From assembly GCA_016212855.1 (NCBI GenBank), contig JACRDP010000015.1:47412-111411 (forward strand): DNA of 64,000 bases, read 5' to 3'. Each line of letters opens with the position of its first letter. The first letter of the stretch is position 1. The notes below the pieces were generated by a model that was not told the origin of the DNA, made no database searches, and saw nothing but the letters and a program-made list of their open reading frames with translations. Shown in pieces: positions 29,174 through 38,135 of this stretch. Position numbers and translations under genes: made by a program. The DNA is from Elusimicrobiota bacterium (GTDB lineage: Bacteria > Elusimicrobiota > Elusimicrobia > UBA1565 > UBA9628).

Positions 29174-30127
29174 TCATCGGCGAATGCATATCAATGGACC
29201 TTGCGCAGGAGGACTACTCGAGAAGGCAAGTTCAATGACGCCGCCCGTCCCGCCCATGTCAAACACATCTGTCTCAGCCGCAAAAATCACGGGGATTTCG
29301 CCGACACTCCCGCCAAATGGCCCGCGGATCGCCGCCGCCAAATCCAAGACCGTCGCCGCAGCATAATCACCTCCAAACTCCGCCGTGCACTGGGAATCTT
29401 TGGCCGCATCACCGTCCGCTGGTGCCACCAGCGTTCGAGTAGAACGCACGGGAGCCGCTTTATTGACGCAGGCAATTTGCCCATTGCCGCTGACTCGGCG
29501 CACCAACGAGGGGCGATCAAAGCCCGCGTTCCCATCCCCATAAGACCAAAGATCAGACGTTCCCGCAAAGGTAAAGAACACATTGGGCCGATCAGACCCC
29601 CCGTTGCCACTTAGCGCCGCGACTTCGCTAATCAGCGCCGTCGCATATCCGTCGCCCAATTCGCTGACGCATTGAGCATCTTTACTAGCATCGCTGCCCG
29701 ACGAGGCCAATTTTACACGCGTAAAGCGCAGCATAGGTCTGACCGCCGAGGCGGTTTCGCTCCTGATCGCATATGCGACGCTGACGATCCGCTGACGAGG
29801 CAAGATCACGGCGCCGACCTCAACCTCCATATAGCGGTCGTCGCCGTTGAAGACCGAAACCGGAATCCCCCCAGCCGTGAGCTCCCCGACGAGTACGTTA
29901 AAATTCCCAGCGCTGACGGTGACGGTGTTAGCAGCGGCATGAACCTCCGTAAATAGCGCCGCGCCCCCCGTCGGCGCGGCAAAGACTCGGAAGGTCATGT
30001 CCCGCGTGCCAGTGACGGGGGACCCGGACTCGGTAAGGAAGCCCTGGTAATTGAGTATTTTCGGAACGGCCCTGGCCGGCAACACCGCCAGCGCTAGAAT
30101 CACCGCCGCAAATATCGCTTTCTTCAT
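29174..30127 (-). CDS. Secreted two-repeat protein with N-terminal NYQG-type domain
   Basis: The 317-residue product has a clean signal peptide (MKKAIFAAVILALAVLPARA). Residues 22-125 match a beta domain seen in secreted proteins of diderm bacteria: P-K-I-LNYQG, then GTRDMTFRVF, then DRYMEVEVG. The C-terminal part contains two related segments of about 90 residues, one around SDASKDAQCVSELGDGYATA and one around GDAAKDSQCTAEFGGDYAAA, each ending in an I-x-C motif (QIACVNK, LICIRR). This shows an internal duplication with paired cysteines. Only 16 bases separate it from the PorV-like gene, so it is the last gene of that operon. Function is unknown; a surface or periplasmic binding role is a guess. 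Confidence 0.7.
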   Translation of the reverse strand: MKKAIFAAVILALAVLPARAVPKILNYQGFLTESGSPVTGTRDMTFRVFAAPTGGAALFTEVHAAANTVTVSAGNFNVLVGELTAGGIPVSVFNGDDRYMEVEVGAVILPRQRIVSVAYAIRSETASAVRPMLRFTRVKLASSGSDASKDAQCVSELGDGYATALISEVAALSGNGGSDRPNVFFTFAGTSDLWSYGDGNAGFDRPSLVRRVSGNGQIACVNKAAPVRSTRTLVAPADGDAAKDSQCTAEFGGDYAAATVLDLAAAIRGPFGGSVGEIPVIFAAETDVFDMGGTGGVIELAFSSSPPAQGPLICIRR

Positions 30128-30143
30128 GTCCTAGCTCCTTACG

Positions 30144-31037
30144 TCAAAATCGACAACCGACATCGAACCGATGCGCCCGTCCAAGCTCGCCCATGGGTTT
30201 AATGCCGTAGTCCAGCCGCAGTGAGCCCATCTTGGCGCCGAACCCGAAAGCCAGACCTCTGACCGCGTCAAAGCCGGAGCCCCCCTCGGCCGCTCCCAAC
30301 GTCCCGTAGCCGCTGCGAAGATAAACGCCGGGCATGGCCTCGTACTCAAGGCCCACCGCCGCATCGTTGCCTCCAATGCGCGGGCGATTCTCATAGTCGA
30401 GCCCGAGCCCGAGATGTCCTTTCCTGAATAAGAGTCCGAATGCGGCGGTCAGAGGCAAATCGTTCTTTTGGTCCACATATCTCAACCCCGGCCCCACGTT
30501 GCGCAGCGTGAGGCCCATCTCGGATTTCCAACCACCCAAATCCCCCGCCTTGGATAGCCCCACATCGAAGGCCACGGTCTGGGCTTCGGCCTCCGCGATA
30601 TGACGGCGAATATATTTCAAAGCGACGCCCACCCGGCCTATTTCCTCCTTTCTGGCATAGGCCAAAGCCAGAGCCGCGTCAGAGGCTCCGAACCCCGCCG
30701 TAGGCCTACCTTGACCGTCACGGCCTGAGATCGAGCCGTGGCTCAGATAGGTAACACCCGCTCCCAAGGCACCTTGCTTGATCGGGTGAACGTAGCCGCC
30801 GAAGTCCAGCCGCGTGGATTCGGCGAGTTCCGCATGGCTGAAGACGCTCTCTCGCTTCTCGACCTGAGCGAGGCGGCTCGGGTTCCAGTAGAGCGCCGTG
30901 GCGTCGTCCGCGAAGGCCGTCCCCGCTCCACCCAAAGAGAGGGCCCGCGCGCCCACTCCCACGTCAAGGAACGAAGCGGTTTGAGCCGCCTGAACGGCCG
31001 ACGGCGCGAGAAGGGCGACGATAAGAAGTCCCCTCAT
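30144..31037 (-). CDS. PorV/PorQ-family outer-membrane beta-barrel protein
   Basis: The 297-residue protein has a short signal peptide (MRGLLIVALLAPSAVQA) followed by the family signature FLDVGVGARALSLGGAGTAF and DDATALYWNPSRLA. The remainder alternates hydrophobic and polar residues as in a beta barrel and ends in phenylalanine, the usual outer-membrane insertion signal. In Bacteroidota PorV works with type IX secretion; in other phyla the family is widespread without a proven role. No other type IX gene is visible here. Its ATG overlaps the stop of the NHL-repeat gene by four bases, so the barrel and the secreted protein are co-expressed and may work in export or surface display. Confidence 0.8.
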   Translation of the reverse strand: MRGLLIVALLAPSAVQAAQTASFLDVGVGARALSLGGAGTAFADDATALYWNPSRLAQVEKRESVFSHAELAESTRLDFGGYVHPIKQGALGAGVTYLSHGSISGRDGQGRPTAGFGASDAALALAYARKEEIGRVGVALKYIRRHIAEAEAQTVAFDVGLSKAGDLGGWKSEMGLTLRNVGPGLRYVDQKNDLPLTAAFGLLFRKGHLGLGLDYENRPRIGGNDAAVGLEYEAMPGVYLRSGYGTLGAAEGGSGFDAVRGLAFGFGAKMGSLRLDYGIKPMGELGRAHRFDVGCRF

Positions 31038-33352
31038 TTTATGACCGCCGTCTTGCCCGACTTATGGATGTCCGGCTGCCCGGCCTTTCGCGCCGTCATC
31101 ACATAGGTGTAAACGCCCGAACCGACTCCGGACACGCCCCAAACATGGTCGTATGTATTCTGCGCGCCTTTGCCGTTTCCGTCGTCGAAGGCGCCCAGAA
31201 ACTGGAAATCCGAGGAGGCGTGAACCTTGCGCCCTGCGACATCGTAGACGCGCACATCGATCGAATCCACCGAGCCGGGCTGTAGCCGGAATGTCACGGC
31301 CGCGCTGTTTCGGGTCGGATTGGGGAAGGCATAACCGTCGCGGAGGACGAAGTCGTCGAGGGCGGCGACCCCTATGCCTCCTAAAGCACCCACCTGGTAG
31401 GCCGAGAAGTGATTGGTCTGCGCGCTGACGGTCTTGGCGACCTTGTCCACGGTCGAAGGCATGGCTTCCCAGTCCTGGAGCGTCGGGTTCCAATAGTAGA
31501 CCTTAAGATCGCCTTCTTTAAGCCCCTGGGAGGCGATCAAGCTCGCGTTGTAAGGCAAGGTCAAGGTCACGGGCGCGCTGAAAATCGTTCCTTCGGGGCC
31601 ATAGGCGACCTCCTCGGAAACGGCCGTGACCTTCATTTCTTTGCGCTTGGCGGTCTTTTGCTCCTTGTCTTGATTCTCGTCGCCACTATCCACCGAGATC
31701 TCGAGATCGGCGGCCAAAGCTCCCTTGGGCACGAAGACGCCCGCGCCGTCGTCGCGCTCGACCTTCGCTCCATCCTTGTGGTCCACCAAACGCGAGGCCG
31801 GCTCGATCGGAGAGGAGGAGGCTCCGCCGCCGGCGGAGTAGGCCGCCGCTACGTAGCCCGCAACAGGCAAAGCGTAGCGCGCGATTCGGTCGCGGCCCGT
31901 GTCGGTGATCCAGATCGAGCCATCCGGAGCCATGGCCGCGTCGATGGGCTGGGTCAAATAGCGCTTGGCGTTCTTATCGGCATTGGACAGTCCCACCTTC
32001 TTGCTTCCGAATGCGAGAAGTCCCTTACCCAACGGGTCGAACTTCTGCGTTCGGTCGCGATTGGGCTCCACGATGTAAAGTGCCCCGAACCGGTCGGCGG
32101 CCAGGCCGCGCATGCGCGATATTTCGCCCACGACCGAGTCCGCGTCGCGGATGGTCTTGAGAAGGCTTCCCGCACGGCTGAAAAGATGAATGACCTGCAA
32201 CTCCTTGTCCGAAACCCACAGACCTTCGGAGGTCAACGCGATGCCGCGGACTTCCGAGGTAGAGAGCAGTACCCCGAGTCCGAACTGGCGTTGGAAAGCA
32301 CCCGAGGAATTGAAGACTTGTATGCGACGATTGCCGCTGTCGGCCACGTAAACGTCCCCATTCCCGTCCACCGCCACGTCCCAGGGCTGGTGGAACTCGC
32401 CGGGCCCCGAGCCAGACCGAGGACGGCCATGATGATCGAGTCTCGCGATCTGAAGCTGAACCAGCGAGCCATCGGCCGAAAGCTTGACGACCCGGTTGTT
32501 TCCCTTGTCGGCGACATAGAGACTGTTCGCAGCGTCAAGGGCCAGACCCTGGGGGCTATTGAAGCCTGGCCTATCGTCCTCATCGTCATCATGCCCATGA
32601 CCGTGACCGTGCCCGTGCCCGTTCCCTCCATCCACCGCGGTCACGAGGGTGCCCGCAGGGGTCAGAAGAAGCAATGCGTCCTCGCCGGCGCTCGCAACCC
32701 ATATCAACCCGTCTGAGCGGATCGCGATGCCGGTCGGGTTCTTTATTTTCGAGACGACGACATCGGAGTCCTTGCGGCCGACGGCAAATTGGAAGCTCGG
32801 GTTGCCGATGAAAATGTCGGCAGCGTTCACCGCCGTCCCGGCCGCGTTGACGGCGGTCAGGCGCAAGGTGTGGCGGCCGGACAGGGACGCCGTATTCCAA
32901 GCCGCCAGCACCCCGGAGGCAGGGCCGGCCCCGGTCGCGACCGCAGTAAACCCCGAGGTGGCTCCCGTGCCCGACGCCACGGCCAATGTCCAAGCCGACG
33001 CGCCTCCGGCGATCATCGCACGAACGTTGACGACACCCCCAAGCGTGCTTTCCACTTCAAGAGCTCCGGGCGCCGGATAGGAAAGGAGCGCCGTCGGCGC
33101 CAACACTGGAGTCGCCGTCGACTGTGAAGGCAACTGATAGATGAAGCCGGCCTGAATTCGAACTCCCCCGGCCGCAACGTCCCCTGCAACCGCTTGGCCG
33201 CCGGATGAGAGCAAAGTCAGGGCGCCGTTGGAGACAGTGCCGCCGGTCTCGTTCAGCGCCGAGGGAGAAACGACCTGCGCGCCGACGCCCAAGGGTAGGA
33301 CCAGGAAGGTCCAGAAGAGAAGTCCGGCGCAACGCGGCATTGGCACTCGCAT
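31034..33352 (-). CDS. Secreted NHL-repeat, ZU5-like and FlgD-like domain protein
   Basis: The 772-residue protein has a signal peptide ending near GVGAQ, an Ig-like segment (about 65-180) and NHL propeller repeats (about 190-490, for example NSPQGLALDAANSLYVADKGN and DVAVDGNGDVYVADSGNRR). A ZU5-like segment follows near 520-660, with the phrase GVFVPKGAL. The C-terminus is an FlgD-like Ig domain with YAFPNPTRN and a GVYTYVMTARK strand. Such C-terminal domains are typical of surface or secreted proteins in diderm phyla. A histidine-glycine and aspartate-rich loop (HGHGHGHGHDDDEDD) interrupts the propeller. It heads an operon with the PorV-like barrel and has its own promoter. Role: probably surface-exposed binding; substrate unknown. 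Confidence 0.8.
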   Translation of the reverse strand: MRVPMPRCAGLLFWTFLVLPLGVGAQVVSPSALNETGGTVSNGALTLLSSGGQAVAGDVAAGGVRIQAGFIYQLPSQSTATPVLAPTALLSYPAPGALEVESTLGGVVNVRAMIAGGASAWTLAVASGTGATSGFTAVATGAGPASGVLAAWNTASLSGRHTLRLTAVNAAGTAVNAADIFIGNPSFQFAVGRKDSDVVVSKIKNPTGIAIRSDGLIWVASAGEDALLLLTPAGTLVTAVDGGNGHGHGHGHGHDDDEDDRPGFNSPQGLALDAANSLYVADKGNNRVVKLSADGSLVQLQIARLDHHGRPRSGSGPGEFHQPWDVAVDGNGDVYVADSGNRRIQVFNSSGAFQRQFGLGVLLSTSEVRGIALTSEGLWVSDKELQVIHLFSRAGSLLKTIRDADSVVGEISRMRGLAADRFGALYIVEPNRDRTQKFDPLGKGLLAFGSKKVGLSNADKNAKRYLTQPIDAAMAPDGSIWITDTGRDRIARYALPVAGYVAAAYSAGGGASSSPIEPASRLVDHKDGAKVERDDGAGVFVPKGALAADLEISVDSGDENQDKEQKTAKRKEMKVTAVSEEVAYGPEGTIFSAPVTLTLPYNASLIASQGLKEGDLKVYYWNPTLQDWEAMPSTVDKVAKTVSAQTNHFSAYQVGALGGIGVAALDDFVLRDGYAFPNPTRNSAAVTFRLQPGSVDSIDVRVYDVAGRKVHASSDFQFLGAFDDGNGKGAQNTYDHVWGVSGVGSGVYTYVMTARKAGQPDIHKSGKTAVIK

Positions 33353-33376
33353 AACTCGGATTGACGAGCCGGGCCC

Positions 33377-33405
33377 AGTATATGCCCGTGACCGAAGTCA
33401 CGCAA
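33377..33405 (-). promoter_or_regulatory. Promoter of the NHL-PorV operon
   Basis: On the minus strand TTGCGT (33400-33405) and TATACT (33377-33382) are 17 bases apart. The predicted start is near 33370, about 18 bases before the ATG at 33352. Confidence 0.65.
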
Positions 33406-33447
33406 GACCTACTGCCTAGACGATCGCGTTTCTCGACGAGAAAAGCG

Positions 33448-33663
33448 TCACAGGCCTCCTTCTTTCCGCTTATTTAAATCCGGCGCGTCGCGCAGAAGAA
33501 TCGGCGAGCTTTCCGGCCGCGGCAGGGCGCGGACTTGGTAGGCTAAGACGATCATCTCTTCCAGCCAGGCCAAACGCTGCGCGGGAGTGGCGTCGAACCC
33601 GGCGGTCAATTGCCGCTTACGGGCGTCCTCCCAACCGCATTGCCAATCGCTTTCGTCAGGCAC
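33448..33663 (-). CDS. Small partner protein of the nucleotidyltransferase
   Basis: The 71-residue product contains the phrase TPAQRLAWLEEMIVLA, which is typical of small proteins encoded next to minimal nucleotidyltransferases. It overlaps that gene by eight bases and is therefore translated with it. The protein is helical and has no membrane segment. It could be the second half of a toxin-antitoxin or stress module; which partner would be toxic cannot be read from sequence. Confidence 0.55.
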   Translation of the reverse strand: MPDESDWQCGWEDARKRQLTAGFDATPAQRLAWLEEMIVLAYQVRALPRPESSPILLRDAPDLNKRKEGGL

Positions 33664-34168
33664 CGGAGTCCCGCATGGCGGCGCGTTTTTTCAGCGCTTC
33701 CAGCGCCTCGATATCCGTTAAATCCTGAGGGCGCGCGACGGCCCGCTTCATCGCGATCAAATCGTCGATCGAGGCCACCCGCGTCTTCACGCCCCCCAGA
33801 TCGATCGTCTTCGACCGCGACCACAACTCCTCGAACGGAATCGGAGCGCGAACAAACAGATCCAGGATGAGAAGGGGATTGACCGTGGAATATAAGCTGA
33901 AAACCGTCATGCCTTTGTCCGCGATCCACGACTCCCGCTGGGCGGGGTCGGCGAAAGCGACCGGGTCCACGGGAGCCCGCGCTTTCAAGCCGAGCTTCTT
34001 CAGAGCCTCCATGGCTTTTTTCGCGGAGACCGGCTCCAAATCCAGAACGATGTCCACGTCGGACGTCACGCGCAGATGCCCGTGAAGGACGACCGCGAGC
34101 CCTCCGACGACGACATAGCGCACGCCCGCTTCATTGAGCGCGGAAAAGACGGGCTCGAAGATAGGCAT
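33656..34168 (-). CDS. Nucleotidyltransferase (AbiEii/DUF6036-like)
   Basis: The 170-residue protein shows a nucleotidyltransferase core: VVVGGLAVVLHGH followed by SDVDIVLDLE, giving the glycine pair and the D-x-D metal ligands of the pol-beta fold. The later segment VASIDDLIAMKRAVARPQDLTDIEAL is the usual C-terminal helix region. Relatives act in toxin-antitoxin or abortive-infection pairs, adding nucleotides to tRNA or protein targets. The overlapping 71-residue gene downstream is its likely partner. A small VapBC-type pair lies just upstream, so this is a cluster of small accessory modules. Confidence 0.7.
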   Translation of the reverse strand: MPIFEPVFSALNEAGVRYVVVGGLAVVLHGHLRVTSDVDIVLDLEPVSAKKAMEALKKLGLKARAPVDPVAFADPAQRESWIADKGMTVFSLYSTVNPLLILDLFVRAPIPFEELWSRSKTIDLGGVKTRVASIDDLIAMKRAVARPQDLTDIEALEALKKRAAMRDSGA

Positions 34169-34239
34169 GTCCGGTTTCAGTTTAACATGGCAACGCGGAA
34201 GATTCTAGTCTCAAGATGGAACGCCCGGCGGCAATAAGT

Positions 34240-34644
34240 CTACGCCGGCCACAAGTCGAACCCGGCCAGGGCGAAATGACGGTCGAAAGCGAAGGCGTGC
34301 TTGATGCGGTGATGGCGCATGAGCGCGAAGGAAGCGCAGTCGGCGAAGCTGACGCCTTGGTCGGCGTATTTCTCGAACAAAACCAACGCCTCTCGCTCCT
34401 GGCGCTCGCTGGGCCTAAGAATCGTGAGTGCCCCCGAATCAAGAATGGAGCGCGCGCGCTCCGCGGCGAACGCATAGCCCGTCCGGCGCGCGAGAAGCGT
34501 AAAGGTTTCAGAGAGGACCAGGCTGCTGGTGAAGGCGGGAGCGCGTTCGCGGGCCAGGCGATCCCATCCCGCGACGGCCTGCGCATGAAGTCGATCCTCC
34601 GCAACATGGCGCGCGAGAAAAGCGCCCGTATCGATGAAGATCAA
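34240..34644 (-). CDS. vapC: PIN-domain ribonuclease toxin (VapC type)
   Basis: The 134-residue protein begins IFIDTGAFLARH with the first acidic residue of a PIN domain, continues with SLVLSETFTLLARR for the second acidic site and has SFADCASFALMRHH followed by HAFAFDRHF for the C-terminal acidic residues. PIN toxins of VapBC systems cut RNA in a metal-dependent way. The gene starts four bases inside the end of the ribbon-helix-helix gene, the classical antitoxin-first arrangement. The symbol reflects family and context. Confidence 0.8.
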   Translation of the reverse strand: MIFIDTGAFLARHVAEDRLHAQAVAGWDRLARERAPAFTSSLVLSETFTLLARRTGYAFAAERARSILDSGALTILRPSERQEREALVLFEKYADQGVSFADCASFALMRHHRIKHAFAFDRHFALAGFDLWPA

Positions 34645-34880
34645 TCCGGCTCGCCGTAAAGATAGCGGTCATGCTCCTGCGCCGTGTCTTTCGGCGCGGG
34701 GCCGCGGTAGACGGCTTTGTCGCGCAGAAGGCTGTCGCCGCCCGAGCCGGTACGTTCGCCGAGCAAAGTCGACGTCAGGCTGTTGCGAATGAGCTGGCCG
34801 AGGGACACCCCCTCCTCATGGGCGCGCCGTAGAGCGCGCTCGCGCAGGGACTCCGGAAGCATGATGGTTGTTCTATGCAT
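34641..34880 (-). CDS. vapB: Ribbon-helix-helix antitoxin (VapB/CopG-like)
   Basis: The 79-residue protein starts HRTTIMLPESLRERALRRA, the beta-strand and first helix of an RHH DNA-binding domain, followed by GVSLGQLIRNSL for the second helix. The C-terminus, charged and probably flexible (KDTAQEHDRYLYGE), would bind the toxin. It is followed with a four-base overlap by the PIN gene. An AT-rich promoter and an interrupted inverted repeat CTATG...CATAG over its start (34876-34888 area) suggest autoregulation. Confidence 0.75.
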   Translation of the reverse strand: MHRTTIMLPESLRERALRRAHEEGVSLGQLIRNSLTSTLLGERTGSGGDSLLRDKAVYRGPAPKDTAQEHDRYLYGEPD

Positions 34881-34892
34881 AATGACATAGCC

Positions 34893-34921
34893 ATAATACC
34901 ATACAAATTAACGGCCGTCAA
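34893..34921 (-). promoter_or_regulatory. Promoter of the vapBC-like pair
   Basis: Minus-strand TTGACG (34916-34921) and TATTAT (34893-34898) have a 17-base spacer. The region is AT-rich compared with its surroundings. It lies directly after the purA stop at 34937, so the pair is transcribed on its own. Confidence 0.75.
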
Positions 34922-34936
34922 GGGCCGTCCATCGAC

Positions 34937-37205
<2,269 letters not shown>

Positions 37206-37210
37206 TGGGA

Positions 37211-37229
37211 GCGGGTGTCAGGCTTCACT
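37211..37229. repeat. Second copy of the GGGTGTCAGGCTTCACT repeat
   Basis: Nineteen bases here are identical to 58598-58616, the outer part of one arm of the long palindrome. The xerC stop codon lies inside this copy. Only one arm is present, so it may be a remnant of the same element. Confidence 0.6.
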
Positions 37230-38124
37230 TGGGACTCCGGGGGTGGGAGCCGGCGTAGACTTCTTTCATCCGTTCCAACGAGACGTGCGTATAGATCTGG
37301 GTGGTCTGCAGGCTGACGTGGCCGAGCATCTCCTGGACGAGGCGGATGTCGCAGCCGCGGTTCATCAGGTGGGTCGCGAAGCTGTGGCGCAGGACGTGGG
37401 GCGTGATCTTCTTCTTGAGGGCGCTCGCCTTGACCCAGCGGGCGAGGATGAAGGTCAGGCCGGGCTCGGAGAGGCGCCCGCCGGAGCGGCCGGTGAACAG
37501 CGGGTCGCTGTCGTCGCCTTTGCGGGCGGCGAGGGAATCACGCAGGCACTTGAGCGCATTATCCCCTACGGGGATAATTCTTTCTTTAGATCCCTTTCCG
37601 AACACCCGCACCGTGCCCGCGAGGTAGTCGACGTCGCCGCGGTTGAGCGCGACGACCTCGGCGCGGCGCAGGCCGGAGGAGTAGATCAGTTCTAAAAGGG
37701 CGCGGTCGCGGAGCTTGTCAGGTCCGCCGACGAAGCCGGCGGACATCAGCTCGGACATCTCATTTTCGGTCAGGAACTTGGGCAGGGGCCGGGGGCGCTT
37801 GGGCAAAACGATGCCGAAGACGGGGTTGCCCTTGAGCTGGCCGGTGGAACGGAGGTATTTGATGAATGAACGCAAAGCCGCCATACGGCGAAGGATGGTG
37901 GCTCGCGAGAGCACGGCCTCTTTCTGAAGATCCGCCAGGAATGCACGAATGTGCAAACGCTCGATGGAGGCCGGCGGCAGATCGGGATAGCGGACGAGAA
38001 ACGACTCCAGATCTTTAGAATACGCCCTGAGCGTATGCGGGGAATAATTCCGGGAGGCGCGCAGGTGCGTCAGGAAACGGGCGGCCTGAAGACGCAACGG
38101 TCCCGAGGGATCCGGGGTCGCCAT
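37225..38124 (-). CDS. xerC: Tyrosine recombinase XerC/XerD
   Basis: The 299-residue recombinase resolves chromosome dimers at dif. It has the SAM-like N-terminal domain (about 10-95) and the catalytic domain with Arg in SSGLRRAE (153), Lys in FGKGSKER (177), His-x-x-Arg in HVLRHSF (243/246), His in LGHVSL (269) and the nucleophile Tyr in QIYTHV (278). All catalytic residues are present. The start at 38124 is chosen because it gives the standard XerC length; the longer frame upstream overlaps topA. The order dprA-topA-xerC is conserved in many bacteria. XerC and XerD cannot be told apart safely here. Confidence 0.9.
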   Translation of the reverse strand: MATPDPSGPLRLQAARFLTHLRASRNYSPHTLRAYSKDLESFLVRYPDLPPASIERLHIRAFLADLQKEAVLSRATILRRMAALRSFIKYLRSTGQLKGNPVFGIVLPKRPRPLPKFLTENEMSELMSAGFVGGPDKLRDRALLELIYSSGLRRAEVVALNRGDVDYLAGTVRVFGKGSKERIIPVGDNALKCLRDSLAARKGDDSDPLFTGRSGGRLSEPGLTFILARWVKASALKKKITPHVLRHSFATHLMNRGCDIRLVQEMLGHVSLQTTQIYTHVSLERMKEVYAGSHPRSPK

Positions 38125-38135
38125 GGTCCCGGGCG

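Noticed and set aside
33420..33447. Intrinsic terminator after the 71-residue gene
   Set aside because: There is a short inverted repeat (TTTCTCG/CGAGAAA) but no following T-run, so support is too weak.
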